The notes beneath the pieces were generated by a model. It did not search any database. It worked only from the letters and a program-made list of their open reading frames with translations, and was not told where the DNA came from. Positions 1 through 8,261 of a DNA stretch of 64,000 nt are shown here, one piece after another; the first letter of the stretch is position 1; each line of letters opens with the position of its first letter. Source of the stretch: Janthinobacterium sp. GW458P (GTDB lineage Bacteria; Pseudomonadota; Gammaproteobacteria; Burkholderiales; Burkholderiaceae_D). Made by a program: the position numbers and the translations under genes. The stretch is taken from contig NZ_NEGZ01000001.1 in assembly GCF_002127585.1 (NCBI RefSeq), positions 310,500-374,499 on the forward strand, read 5' to 3'.

Positions 1-118
1 CCCGCCGTTCGGCCGGCAACTGCGCCAGCAGGGCGGCGTGCTCGCCGCCATCATTGAGCACGGCCAGGGCCTGAGCATTTTTCACATACATTTTTTCAGC
101 AACGGTTTTTTCAGGCAT
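1..118 (-). CDS. N-terminal fragment of an unidentified protein
   Basis: An open frame starts at an ATG on the minus strand (116-118) and runs off the left edge of the window. The visible 39 residues begin MPEKTVAEKMYVKNAQALAV and continue with an LNDGG..AALLAQLPAE stretch. This resembles the beginning of small DUF3052-like proteins, but that is only an impression from a short fragment. The gene is divergent from the PadR-type regulator, so the 113 bp between the two starts probably carries promoters for both. The function cannot be stated from this piece. Confidence 0.5.
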   Translation of the reverse strand, partial: MPEKTVAEKMYVKNAQALAVLNDGGEHAALLAQLPAERR

Positions 119-165
119 GGCAGGGGCGTGTCGATTGGGGAACGGCGAGCATAACAAATTTCTCC

Positions 166-218
166 TTGACTTATCGATATATCGTTATAAAATGACGATA
201 CCTACTAACGATATATCT
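166..218 (+). promoter_or_regulatory. Promoter and probable YqjI operator pair
   Basis: This is an AT-rich stretch in a GC-rich context. A TTGACT element (166-171) is followed by a TATAAA (186-191), though the 14-bp spacer is short. Two copies of the half-palindrome CGATATATC lie at 175-184 (perfect palindrome CGATATATCG) and 209-218 (CGATATATCT), about 34 bp apart centre to centre. A further ACGATA lies between them. Paired palindromes over the promoter of a PadR-type regulator fit autoregulation. That the regulator binds here is inferred. Confidence 0.6.
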
Positions 219-231
219 TTAAAGAGAAAAC

Positions 232-924
232 ATGAGAAACTCACACCACGCAGAACACGGCCACGGCGGCCATCACCACCATCACCACCATCACGGCCAT
301 TGCGGCCAGCAGCGCCACCATCACGGCGAGCAGCGCCACGAACACCGCCATGAGCACCGCAGCGACTACTATCTGCACGGCCGCGGCCCGCGCGGCTTCG
401 ACGAGCGCGGCGACGGCATGGGCCATGGCGGCCCCGGTGGCCGGGGCGGACGCGGCGAACGGGCCGAGCGCGTCTTCGGCCGCGGCGACCTGCCGCTGAT
501 CGTGCTGGCGCTGATCGAAATCAGCCCGCGCCACGGCTATGAAATCATCAAGGCCATCGAAGAGCGTTGCGGCGGCGCGTATGCGCCCAGCCCGGGCGCC
601 GTGTATCCGACCCTGACCTTGCTGGAAGAGCAGGACTACGTTACGTCAGGCGAAAGCGCCAGCGGCAAGAAGCTCTACACGATCACGGAGCTGGGCCGCG
701 CCTACCTCGACGAGAACCGCGCCCAGGTGGACGGCATCCTGGCACGCCTCGACATGTTCGCCCGCGTCCAGGCGCGCAACGCCTTGCCCGAACGCGTGCG
801 CCAGGCCATGCACACCCTCAAGCATGCGCTCTTGCTGAACAAGACCAACTGGAGCGAGGCGGAAGCCGAGCGCGTATCGGCCGTGCTGGAACAGGCGGCC
901 AACGCCATCGTCGACAGCCACTGA
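232..924 (+). CDS. yqjI: Metal-responsive PadR-family regulator, YqjI-like
   Basis: A 230-residue protein with two parts. Residues 1-45 are extremely rich in His, with a run of eight near residue 20. A Gly/Arg linker follows, and then a PadR-type winged helix from about residue 80, with the typical HGYEIIKAIEER and SPGAVYPTLTLLEEQ segments and a helical dimerisation tail. The layout matches Escherichia coli YqjI, whose His-rich N-terminus binds nickel or iron and relieves repression of the ferric reductase gene yqjH. Here the yqjH homologue is the next gene on the same strand, 22 bp downstream, so the two look like an autoregulated operon. AAAGAG precedes the ATG. The function is inferred from family and context. 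Confidence 0.85.
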   Translation: MRNSHHAEHGHGGHHHHHHHHGHCGQQRHHHGEQRHEHRHEHRSDYYLHGRGPRGFDERGDGMGHGGPGGRGGRGERAERVFGRGDLPLIVLALIEISPRHGYEIIKAIEERCGGAYAPSPGAVYPTLTLLEEQDYVTSGESASGKKLYTITELGRAYLDENRAQVDGILARLDMFARVQARNALPERVRQAMHTLKHALLLNKTNWSEAEAERVSAVLEQAANAIVDSH

Positions 925-946
925 GCCCACTTTACAAGGACAAGCA

Positions 947-1774
947 ATGACTACTGCCTCACCTGCAACACCACGCCCGCATGCCATCGAGCGCGTGCGG
1001 CATGACTTGAAACTGCGCGTGCTCACCGTCGTGCGCACGGAGCAGCTGACGCCGCACATGCGCCGCATCACGCTGGCAGGGGACGACCTGGACGGCTTTG
1101 TCTCGCCCGCGCACGACGACCACGTGAAACTGTTCTTCCCCGCCCCGGGCGAGAACACTCCCGTGTTCCCCGTGCTGGGCAATGGCGCCAATCCCATCCA
1201 GTATGCCGAGGGCGCCCGCCCCATCGCCCGCAACTACACGCCGCGCCGCTACGACGCCGCGCGGCGCGAACTGGAAATCGACTTCGTGCTGCATGGCGAC
1301 GGCCCCGCGGCCAGCTGGGCGGCGCAAGCGGCGCCCGGCCAGACCCTGGGCGTGGGCGGCCCGCGCGGCTCCATGCTGGTGCCGCTCGATTTCGACTGGT
1401 ATGTGCTGGTGGGCGACCAGACGGCCTTGCCGGCCATCGCCCGGCGCCTGGAACAGCTGCCGGCCACGGCGCGCGCGATTGCCGTGATCGACATCGTCGA
1501 AGACGGCGAGCAGGTCGCGCTGGACAGTGCGGCGCAGCTGGACGTGCGCTGGGTGGCGCGCAATGGCCGCAGCGGCGCCTTGCTGCTGGCGGAACTGGCG
1601 AAGGTGGTCTTGCCGCAGAACGGCGACGGCTACGTGTGGGTGGCGTGCGAGCATGCGCAGGTACAGGGCTTGCGCGGGCATTTCATTGAAGCCGGCGTGC
1701 CGAAGCAGCATCTGCACGTGGCCAGCTACTGGAAGCATGGGGCGGCCGAGCACCACGAGCATCACGACGAGTAG
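947..1774 (+). CDS. yqjH: Siderophore-interacting protein (NADPH-dependent ferric-chelate reductase, YqjH/ViuB family)
   Basis: A 275-residue cytoplasmic flavoprotein of the FAD_binding_9/SIP family, which reduces ferric siderophores with NAD(P)H to release iron. Visible family features are the N-terminal beta-barrel segment LTPHMRRITLAG, the flavin-binding stretch RNYTPRRYD, and the C-terminal NADPH domain with VGDQTALPAIARRLEQLP and WVACEHAQVQGLRGH. The C-terminus ends in a His/Glu cluster (EHHEHHDE), which echoes the His-rich regulator upstream and may bind metal. An AAGGA motif precedes the ATG. It sits 22 bp behind yqjI on the same strand, whereas E. coli has the pair divergent. Confidence 0.85.
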   Translation: MTTASPATPRPHAIERVRHDLKLRVLTVVRTEQLTPHMRRITLAGDDLDGFVSPAHDDHVKLFFPAPGENTPVFPVLGNGANPIQYAEGARPIARNYTPRRYDAARRELEIDFVLHGDGPAASWAAQAAPGQTLGVGGPRGSMLVPLDFDWYVLVGDQTALPAIARRLEQLPATARAIAVIDIVEDGEQVALDSAAQLDVRWVARNGRSGALLLAELAKVVLPQNGDGYVWVACEHAQVQGLRGHFIEAGVPKQHLHVASYWKHGAAEHHEHHDE

Positions 1775-1929
1775 CAATGGCGGTGCCGGGTGATGCGCGC
1801 AGCGCCAGCCCGGCTGACGCCTGAACACGGCCGCGGCGCCCTGGCTGGCGGCGACGCGCTTATTGTCTGGTTTTTAATTTTCCAATTGCATATAATTATT
1901 TTTTTATAGAAATAATATTCAAGGGGAAA

Positions 1930-2436
1930 ATGTTGAAATTACTGTCTTTGAGCGTGCTGGCCGTGGTGCTGATGGGGTGCTCGACCCCGCGCCCGCCGGT
2001 TGTCATGCCGGAATACCAGCAGGCGGAATATGACGCCTTGAGCAACACCGGCAGCGGCGGCGTCAAGGGTCAGGCCTTCATGAAGACCAAGGGGGGCGAG
2101 TTCAAGAAGGCCGGCGGCGAAAAAGTCACCCTGCGTCCGAAGACGGAATATGCGCGCAAGCTGGCCATGCTGCCTGCGTCGCTGTACAAGCGCCAGGTAG
2201 TCGGCACCGTCAGTCCGAAGATCCGTGACTATGACCGCACCACCGTGGCGGACAGCGACGGCAGGTTCGAATTCACGCAGGTCCCCGATGGCACCTACTA
2301 CGTTACCACCAACGTGAGCTGGTCCGTGTTTTATCCAGGCGCATTCACCCCCATTGAGAGCAAGCAGGGCGGAATCCTGACGACGGAAGTCATCGTTGCG
2401 GACGGCAAGGTTTCCAACGTCATGCTGACGCGCTGA
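1930..2436 (+). CDS. Lipoprotein with a carboxypeptidase-regulatory-like fold
   Basis: A 168-residue protein with an N-terminal hydrophobic signal and a clear lipobox LMGC (Cys17), so it is probably lipid-anchored after export. The mature part holds a segment DSDGRFEFTQVPDGTYYVTT typical of carboxypeptidase-regulatory-like or transthyretin-like beta-sandwich domains. No enzymatic motif is visible. The upstream 155 bp is strikingly AT-rich and has a TATAAT at 1891-1896 without a good -35, plus a strong AAGGGG ribosome site just before the ATG. It stands alone between the yqjIH pair and the convergent dctR gene. The family is found widely in betaproteobacteria, and its role is unknown. Confidence 0.75.
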   Translation: MLKLLSLSVLAVVLMGCSTPRPPVVMPEYQQAEYDALSNTGSGGVKGQAFMKTKGGEFKKAGGEKVTLRPKTEYARKLAMLPASLYKRQVVGTVSPKIRDYDRTTVADSDGRFEFTQVPDGTYYVTTNVSWSVFYPGAFTPIESKQGGILTTEVIVADGKVSNVMLTR

Positions 2437-2451
2437 GCGTCCGCGCCACGC

Positions 2452-3036
2452 TTACTTCAACAACCCCGCCAGCTCCACCGCCGTCTTGACCTGCATCTTG
2501 TCGAAGATGTGCGCGCGGTGGACTTCCACGGTGCGCATGCTGATGCCCAGCTTGTCGGCCACCACCTTGTTCATCTTCCCCGCCAGAATCAGGTCCAGCA
2601 CTTCGCGTTCGCGCGTCGACAGGGTGGCCAGGCGCGCGTGCACGGCGGCCAGTTCGCCCGCCTGGCGCGAGTTGGCCAGGCCCTGCTGCACGCGGTCCAT
2701 CAGGTCGTTGTCGTTGAACGGCTTTTCAAAGAAATCGAAGGCGCCCCGTTTCAGGCTGTCGACGGCCATCGGCACGTCGCCGTGGCCGGTGAGGAAGATC
2801 ACGGGCAGGCGCGCCGTCAGGTCGCGCTTGACCAGCTGGTCGAACAGGGCGATGCCGTTCATGTCGGGCATGCGCACGTCGAGCAGTACGCAGTCGCCGG
2901 CGGCGTCGAAACTGCCGTCGAGACTGTCGAGGAATTGCTGCGCGCTGGCGTAGCTGCGCGCCTCGATGCTGCGCGAGGCGGCCAGCCAGGACAGGGAGTC
3001 GCGCACGACTTCTTCGTCGTCGATAATGTGTAGCAT
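2452..3036 (-). CDS. dctR: Response regulator of the FixJ/TtrR family (DctR type)
   Basis: A 194-residue response regulator. The receiver domain covers residues 1-120, with the acidic pair DD near residue 6, the phosphorylated Asp in LLDVRMPDMNG, the Thr/Ser in FLTGHGD and the Lys in FEKPF. A LuxR-type helix-turn-helix follows (LSTREREVLDLILAGKMNKVVADKLGIS split over about 140-170). The gene follows dctS by 23 bp. The pair is divergent from dctPQM, the arrangement known for DctSR control of C4-dicarboxylate TRAP uptake in Rhodobacter and many Burkholderiales. The protein is LuxR-type and not NtrC-type, so sigma-54 control is not expected. Confidence 0.85.
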   Translation of the reverse strand: MLHIIDDEEVVRDSLSWLAASRSIEARSYASAQQFLDSLDGSFDAAGDCVLLDVRMPDMNGIALFDQLVKRDLTARLPVIFLTGHGDVPMAVDSLKRGAFDFFEKPFNDNDLMDRVQQGLANSRQAGELAAVHARLATLSTREREVLDLILAGKMNKVVADKLGISMRTVEVHRAHIFDKMQVKTAVELAGLLK

Positions 3037-3059
3037 GGTGTCTCCGGCTTGTCGTTTCG

Positions 3060-5093
3060 TTATTCGTTATTCGTTATTGCCTGGTGCGGCGCGCGCGGCG
3101 CGGCCGGCACGCTGAATGTAAAGATGGTACCGCCAGCGGGATTGGCGCCGAAGGTCAGCGCGCCGCCGTGAAATTCGATGGCGGTGCGGCAGATGTTCAG
3201 GCCCATGCCCATGCCTTCGGACTTGGTCGAGAAAAACGGCGAAAACAGCCGCTCGGCCACGTCCACCGGGATGCCGTGGCCATGGTCGATCACGTCCACC
3301 GTCACCATGCCTTGCTGCGCGTCGTGACTGGCCCGCAGGCGCATGATACGCCGTCCCGGCGCCGCATCCTGCATCGCCTCGATGGCGTTGCGCGTCAGGT
3401 TCAGCAGCACTTGCTCGATCATCACGGGGTCGGCGCGCAGCAGCGGCAGGTCCGGCGGCAGCTCTTCCTGGATGGTGACATAGTATTTGCGCGCCTGCAG
3501 GTCGATCAGCGCGCGGATGCCGTCGATCAGGGTGCGGATGGCGATATCCTGGCGCTGCGGCTCGCTCTTGCGCACGAAATCGTGCACGCTGCGGATGATC
3601 TGGCCGGCCCGCTGCGCCTGCGCGCTGGCCTGTTCCAGCGCCGGTTTCAGGGTAGTCGGCTCGACGGGCGCGCCGTTGTCGATGGCGCGCCGTATCAGGT
3701 TCAGCGCGCCCGTGGTGTAGCTGGAAATGGCCGCCAGCGGCTGGTTCAGTTCATGCGCCAGCATCGACGCCAGCTCGCCCATGGTAGCCAGGCGCGAGCT
3801 CGTTTGCAGTTTTTCCTGCTGCTGGCGATTGAGTTCCTCGACGCGCTTGCGGTCCGAGATGTCGAGCACTGAGCCCATCCAGCCCGTCTGCTGGCCGTTC
3901 TTGTCCACCAGCGGCGCTTCGAAGATCAGCACGGGCACGCGCGTGCCGTCCGGGCGCTGGAAATAGGTTTCGAACTGCGGCGTCGGATTGCCGGCCAGGG
4001 CCTTGACGAAGCGCTGCTGGTATTCCTCCAGCGCCTCTGGCACCCAGTAGGGCATGGGCGGCAGGCGCCCGAGGATTTCCTCGGGCGGATAGCCGACGAT
4101 CTGGCAGAACGCGGGATTCACGTAGGTGACTCTTCCTTCCAGGTCGCGCGCGCGCATGCCCGTCACCAGCGAGTTTTCCATCGCCGTGCGAAACAGCATC
4201 TGCTGGCGCAGTGCGCTTTCGGCCGTCAGCCGGCGCGAAATATGCCGCCACAGGGCCAGCAAGCTCCACAGCAGGCCCAGCGAGAGGGCGATGACGGAAC
4301 CGACCAGCAGATTCGGCAGCAGCTTGGGCTGGCTTTTCACGCTGTCGGTAAACAGGGTGATGGTGGCGCCGGGCACGTCGAGCGCGCGCTTGTGCGTGTA
4401 CACGCCGTGGCCCGGGCCGGCCGCGGCGCGCCGCGCCAGCACCTTGTCGTCGCGGTCGATCAGCGAAATCTGGTTATCCTGGGCGAACCACCACGGCACC
4501 ATTTCATCGAGCAGGCTGCTGATCTGGTAAGTGGCCACCAGGCTGCCCACGTAGCGCTGGCCCTCGAACACGGGCTGGTGATAGTCCATCAGCATGGCGC
4601 CCGGCGGCGCGTCGGGAAAGCCCGTCTGCTGCGACGGCTGGGCGTACTGGCCCCGGTGCAGGCGCCGCGCATTGTCGGCCGCCGTCAGCGAGGCGGAAGA
4701 AAACGCCAGTGCATGCGGCAGATTGCTGTCGCTGGTGGCCAGCACCTTGCCGCTCGTGTCGAGCCACAGCACGCGCTGCAGCTCGCGCCCATTGCGCAGC
4801 ATCTGCTGCAGCCGCTCGTGCACTTTTTCCACCGACAGGGAGCCGCTGGCGATGTCCACGCCCAGATTGAACAGGCTTTCCTCGTTGCGCGCCAGCTGGA
4901 AGCGGATGGTCTGCTCCACCCACAGCGTGTCGGCGATCAGCTGCTCCTGGCGCTCGTTGCTCTCCATCTGGCGCGCCTGCCAGGGCAGCCAGAACAGGAT
5001 GGACAGGAACAGCAGCAGCAGGATGACGGGCAGCAGCCAGCGCATCGGACTCGATAGCTTGAAGCGGCGCGCAAGGGTGGGGGGAGTCGGCAT
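3060..5093 (-). CDS. dctS: Sensor histidine kinase with extracytoplasmic sensor and PAS domain (DctS type)
   Basis: A 677-residue kinase. A first membrane helix lies at about 18-36, then a roughly 220-residue periplasmic sensor, then a second helix at about 262-282. A PAS domain (RVTYVNPAFCQIVGYPPEE) covers about 300-415. A HisKA segment with the phospho-acceptor in MLAHELNQPLAAI follows, and an HATPase domain with N box NLTRNAIEA, G1 box VIDHGHGIP and G2 box GMGMGLNICRT. It probably senses C4-dicarboxylates in the periplasm, like DctS, and phosphorylates the neighbouring DctR. It is transcribed away from dctP across a 130-bp intergenic region that contains a long perfect palindrome. Confidence 0.85.
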   Translation of the reverse strand: MPTPPTLARRFKLSSPMRWLLPVILLLLFLSILFWLPWQARQMESNERQEQLIADTLWVEQTIRFQLARNEESLFNLGVDIASGSLSVEKVHERLQQMLRNGRELQRVLWLDTSGKVLATSDSNLPHALAFSSASLTAADNARRLHRGQYAQPSQQTGFPDAPPGAMLMDYHQPVFEGQRYVGSLVATYQISSLLDEMVPWWFAQDNQISLIDRDDKVLARRAAAGPGHGVYTHKRALDVPGATITLFTDSVKSQPKLLPNLLVGSVIALSLGLLWSLLALWRHISRRLTAESALRQQMLFRTAMENSLVTGMRARDLEGRVTYVNPAFCQIVGYPPEEILGRLPPMPYWVPEALEEYQQRFVKALAGNPTPQFETYFQRPDGTRVPVLIFEAPLVDKNGQQTGWMGSVLDISDRKRVEELNRQQQEKLQTSSRLATMGELASMLAHELNQPLAAISSYTTGALNLIRRAIDNGAPVEPTTLKPALEQASAQAQRAGQIIRSVHDFVRKSEPQRQDIAIRTLIDGIRALIDLQARKYYVTIQEELPPDLPLLRADPVMIEQVLLNLTRNAIEAMQDAAPGRRIMRLRASHDAQQGMVTVDVIDHGHGIPVDVAERLFSPFFSTKSEGMGMGLNICRTAIEFHGGALTFGANPAGGTIFTFSVPAAPRAPHQAITNNE

Positions 5094-5122
5094 GGCTGGC
5101 AGGGTAGCGGCTTATCGGGAGC

Positions 5123-5150
5123 CGGCTATTGTGGTTAACCACAATAGCCG
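5123..5150. promoter_or_regulatory. Perfect 28-bp palindrome between dctS and dctP, probable operator
   Basis: The left half CGGCTATTGTGGTT is followed directly by its exact reverse complement, with no spacer. It lies 30 bp from the dctS start and 74 bp before the dctP start. A 14-bp half site with zero mismatches is far beyond chance in 130 bp and is in the right place to be bound by the dimeric response regulator DctR. The assignment to DctR is inference. A transcribed hairpin is possible, but no T-run follows on either side. Confidence 0.65.
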
Positions 5151-5223
5151 AGGCAGTTTCTTTGGCACAATATTCAAGTAGACAAATAATAAAGTTTTTT
5201 CAAACACCATTCAGGAGACAAAA

Positions 5224-6231
5224 ATGCAACTGCCACCAATGAAAACCCTGTTCGTCACGCTGTGCGCGGCCATCGGCGCCACCGCCGGCGTGCACGCTTA
5301 CGCGCAGGCGCCCATCGTCATCAAGTTCAGTCACGTCGTGGCGACCGACACGCCGAAAGGCCAGGCCGCCGAGCGTTTCAAGCAGCTGGCTGAAAAAGCC
5401 ACGAATGGCAAGGTCAAGGTCGAACTCTACCCGAACAGCCAGCTGTACAAGGACAAGGAGGAACTCGAAGCCCTGCAGCTGGGCGCCGTGCAGATGCTGG
5501 CGCCGTCGCTGGCCAAGTTCGGTCCGCTGGGCGTGAAGGAATTCGAAGCGTTCGACCTGCCCTACATCTTCCCCACCAAGACGGCGCTGTACAACGTCAC
5601 CGAAGGCGAGATCGGCAAGAGCCTGCTGAAAAAGCTGGAACCCAAGGGTATCACGGGCCTGGCCTACTGGGACAATGGCTTCAAGGTGATGTCGGCCAAC
5701 AAGCCGCTGCACAATCCGGCCGATTTCAAGGGCCTGAAGATGCGCATCCAGTCGTCCAAGGTGCTCGACGCGCAGATGCGCGCGCTGGGCGCCAATCCGC
5801 AGGTGCTGGCCTTCTCGGAAGTGTATCAGGCGCTGCAGACGGGCGTGGTCGACGGCACGGAAAATCCGCCATCGAATATGTACACGCAAAAGATGCATGA
5901 AGTGCAAAAGCACGTGACCGTGTCGAACCACGGTTACCTGGGCTATGCCGTCATCGTCAACAAGAAGTTCTGGGACGGCCTGCCGCCCGAGATCCGCACG
6001 CAGCTGGAAAAAGCCATGCGCGAGGCGACGACGTTTGAAAAAGCCATCGCCCAGCGCGACAACGACCAGGCCCTCGACGCCATCAAGAAAGCGGGCAAGA
6101 CGCAGATCTACACGCTGACGGTGCAGGAACAGGCCGAGTGGCGTAAGGCGCTGGCGCCCGTGCAGAAGGCCATGGAAGGGCGCATCGGCAAGGATCTGAT
6201 CTCGGCCATCAATAAGGAAAGCGCGAAGTAA
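5224..6231 (+). CDS. dctP: TRAP transporter substrate-binding protein, C4-dicarboxylate type
   Basis: A 335-residue periplasmic binding protein. An N-terminal signal peptide is visible (MKTLFVTLCAAIGATAG, cleavage probably after AYAQA). The mature part starts PIVIKFSHVVATDTPKGQAA, which is diagnostic of DctP. The segment LKMRIQSSKVLDAQ contains the conserved arginine that binds the substrate carboxylate, and VDGTENPPSNMYTQK is the typical hinge-region motif. It delivers malate, succinate or fumarate to DctQM. AGGAGA precedes the ATG. The alternative start five codons downstream (MKTL) would also give a normal signal peptide. Confidence 0.9.
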   Translation: MQLPPMKTLFVTLCAAIGATAGVHAYAQAPIVIKFSHVVATDTPKGQAAERFKQLAEKATNGKVKVELYPNSQLYKDKEELEALQLGAVQMLAPSLAKFGPLGVKEFEAFDLPYIFPTKTALYNVTEGEIGKSLLKKLEPKGITGLAYWDNGFKVMSANKPLHNPADFKGLKMRIQSSKVLDAQMRALGANPQVLAFSEVYQALQTGVVDGTENPPSNMYTQKMHEVQKHVTVSNHGYLGYAVIVNKKFWDGLPPEIRTQLEKAMREATTFEKAIAQRDNDQALDAIKKAGKTQIYTLTVQEQAEWRKALAPVQKAMEGRIGKDLISAINKESAK

Positions 6232-6348
6232 GCAGCGCTGGCCGCGCCACCGGGCACGGCTTTCAGGGACCTCCCTGTCTTTCTGTAGCAACGGCACCTG
6301 CGCGTCCTGCGCGGGTGTCAGCGTACCCGCATTCTTTGAAAGTCCACC

Positions 6349-6921
6349 ATGAAATTTCTGGATCACCTGGAAGAGTGGCTGATCGCGACCCTGATGGGCG
6401 CAGCCACCTTCATCATCTTCGTGGCGGTCGTGCACCGCTACCTGGCAGGCTTGCCGATACCGGGCCTGCAAGACTTTTTGATTCAAATCAATACCAGCTG
6501 GGCCCAGGAACTGTGCATCTATATGTTTGTCTGGATGGCCAAGTTCGGCGCCGCGTATGGCGTGCGCACCGGCATCCACGTGGGCGTCGACGTCCTGATC
6601 AACCGCATGAACCCGCGCTGGCGCGACCGCTTCATCGTCTTCGGCCTGGCCGCCGGCGCCCTGTTTACGGGCATCGTCGGGACCCTGGGCGCCAGCTTCG
6701 TGTGGTCGATCGGCCACACGGACCAGACCTCGGCCGATATGGAAATCCCCATGTGGCTGGTTTACCTGGCCGTGCCGCTCGGCTCCTACCTGATGTGCTT
6801 CCGTTTCCTGCAGGTAATGGTGCATTTCATCAAGACCGGCGCCCTGCCGAAACACGATCATTCGCACGTCGAGGGGCTGGAAGAGGAATTGACGGCGGAA
6901 GAAAAAGGAGCCAAGGCATGA
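6349..6921 (+). CDS. dctQ: TRAP transporter small permease subunit
   Basis: A 190-residue membrane protein with four predicted helices: about 12-32 (ATLMGAATFIIFVAVVHRY), 55-75, 95-115 and 138-160. It has the family motif INTSWAQELCIYMFVWMAKFGAAYGVR. DctQ pairs with DctM to form the membrane part of a sodium-driven TRAP transporter. It follows dctP after 117 bp, and its stop overlaps the dctM start (ATGA). The tail after the last helix is charged (EGLEEELTAEEKG), which is normal for the cytoplasmic end. Confidence 0.9.
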   Translation: MKFLDHLEEWLIATLMGAATFIIFVAVVHRYLAGLPIPGLQDFLIQINTSWAQELCIYMFVWMAKFGAAYGVRTGIHVGVDVLINRMNPRWRDRFIVFGLAAGALFTGIVGTLGASFVWSIGHTDQTSADMEIPMWLVYLAVPLGSYLMCFRFLQVMVHFIKTGALPKHDHSHVEGLEEELTAEEKGAKA

Positions 6922-8198
6922 ACGCGCTGATTATTTTTGTGTTGCTGCTGGCGCTGATGCTGACCGGCATGCCGATTTCCATTTCGCTGGGCCTGACGGT
7001 ACTGACGTTCCTGTTCACCATGACCAGCGTACCCATCGAATCGGTGGCCCTGAAGATTTTCACGGGCATCGAGAAGTTCGAGATCATGGCCATCCCGTTT
7101 TTCATTTTGGCGGGCAACTTCCTCACGCATGGCGGGGTGGCGCGGCGCATGATCAACTTCGCCAGCTCCATGGTCGGCCACTGGCATGGCGGCCTGGCGC
7201 TGGCCGGCGTGATGGCGTGCGCGCTGTTTGCCGCGGTGTCCGGCTCCAGCCCCGCCACCGTGGTGGCGATCGGCTCCATCATCCTGCCGGCCATGGTCAA
7301 GCAGGGCTATCCGCGCGGTTTCGGCGCCGGCGTCATCACCACCTCGGGCGCCCTGGGCATTTTGATACCGCCGTCGATCGTGATGGTGATGTATTCCGTC
7401 AGCACGAATACCTCCGTGGGCAAGCTGTTCATGGCCGGTGTGATTCCCGGCATGATGCTGGCCATGCTGCTGGGCCTGACGACGTGGTTTTTGGCGCGCA
7501 AGCATAACTATCCGCGCATGCAGAAGGCCAGCTGGGGCGAGCGTTTCGTCACCTTCAAGAAAAGCGCCTGGGGCCTGCTCCTGATCGTCATCGTCATGGG
7601 CGGCATCTATTCGGGCGCCTTCACGCCGACGGAAGCGGCCGCCATGGCCGCCGTGTACGCCTTCTTCATCGCCGTCTTCGTCTACAAGGACTTGAAGCTC
7701 AAGCAGGTGGGCAAGGTCTTGCTCGATTCGGCCGCCATGTCGGCGATGTTGTTGTACATCATCACCAACGCCGTGCTGTTCTCATTCCTGATGACCAGCG
7801 AAAACATCCCGCAGGCAATGGCTGAGTGGATCACGGGCAAGGGCCTGGGTGTGATCAGCTTCTTGTTGGTGGTCAACGTGCTGCTGTTGTTGGCGGGTAA
7901 CGTCATGGAGCCGTCGTCCATCGTGCTGATCATGGCGCCGATTTTGTTCCCCGTCGCCATGAAGCTGGGCATCGACCCTGTGCACTTCGGCATCTTGATC
8001 GTGGTCAACATGGAGGTGGGCATGTGCCATCCGCCCGTGGGCTTGAACCTGTATGTGGCGTCCGGCATCACGAAGATGGGCATTTCGGAACTGACCGTGG
8101 CCGTGATGCCGTGGCTGCTGACGATGCTCGCCTTCCTCGGATTGATTACCTACGTACCACAAATCTCGCTGTGGCTGCCAAATTTAATTTACAACTAA
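6918..8198 (+). CDS. dctM: TRAP transporter large permease subunit
   Basis: A 426-residue polytopic membrane protein, the usual size for DctM. Family signatures include GMPISISLGLTVLTFLF at the N-terminus, MAIPFFILAGNFLTHGG, AAVSGSSPATVVAIGSI, GALGILIPPSIVMVMY, and a C-terminal MCHPPVGLNLYVASGI. The open frame extends upstream into dctQ, but the ATG at 6918 gives the canonical N-terminus and overlaps the dctQ stop by four bases, indicating coupled translation. It completes the dctPQM operon. A short inverted repeat (ACAACT/AGTTGT, 8191-8207) overlaps its stop codon. Confidence 0.92.
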   Translation: MNALIIFVLLLALMLTGMPISISLGLTVLTFLFTMTSVPIESVALKIFTGIEKFEIMAIPFFILAGNFLTHGGVARRMINFASSMVGHWHGGLALAGVMACALFAAVSGSSPATVVAIGSIILPAMVKQGYPRGFGAGVITTSGALGILIPPSIVMVMYSVSTNTSVGKLFMAGVIPGMMLAMLLGLTTWFLARKHNYPRMQKASWGERFVTFKKSAWGLLLIVIVMGGIYSGAFTPTEAAAMAAVYAFFIAVFVYKDLKLKQVGKVLLDSAAMSAMLLYIITNAVLFSFLMTSENIPQAMAEWITGKGLGVISFLLVVNVLLLLAGNVMEPSSIVLIMAPILFPVAMKLGIDPVHFGILIVVNMEVGMCHPPVGLNLYVASGITKMGISELTVAVMPWLLTMLAFLGLITYVPQISLWLPNLIYN

Positions 8199-8229
8199 AA
8201 CAGTTGTCCCCGTCATGGCGCAAAAAAAG

Positions 8230-8258
8230 TCGATCCGGCCGAATAAATGCGCTATGAT
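8230..8258 (+). promoter_or_regulatory. Candidate promoter for the intergenic RNA
   Basis: TCGATC (8230-8235) and TATGAT (8253-8258) are separated by 17 bp. The -10 is good and the -35 weak. Initiation would be about 8265, at the start of the first long hairpin of the candidate RNA. Confidence 0.45.
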
Positions 8259-8261
8259 GGG

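Noticed and set aside
232-350. His-rich N-terminus as a vector His-tag artefact
   Set aside because: The His residues are spread over 45 codons with mixed Gly/Glu/Cys, as in natural YqjI proteins.
5165-5185. A TGGCAC near dctP resembling the -24 half of a sigma-54 promoter
   Set aside because: The -12 element (TTGC) is not at the required spacing, and the local regulator is FixJ/LuxR-type, which works with sigma-70.
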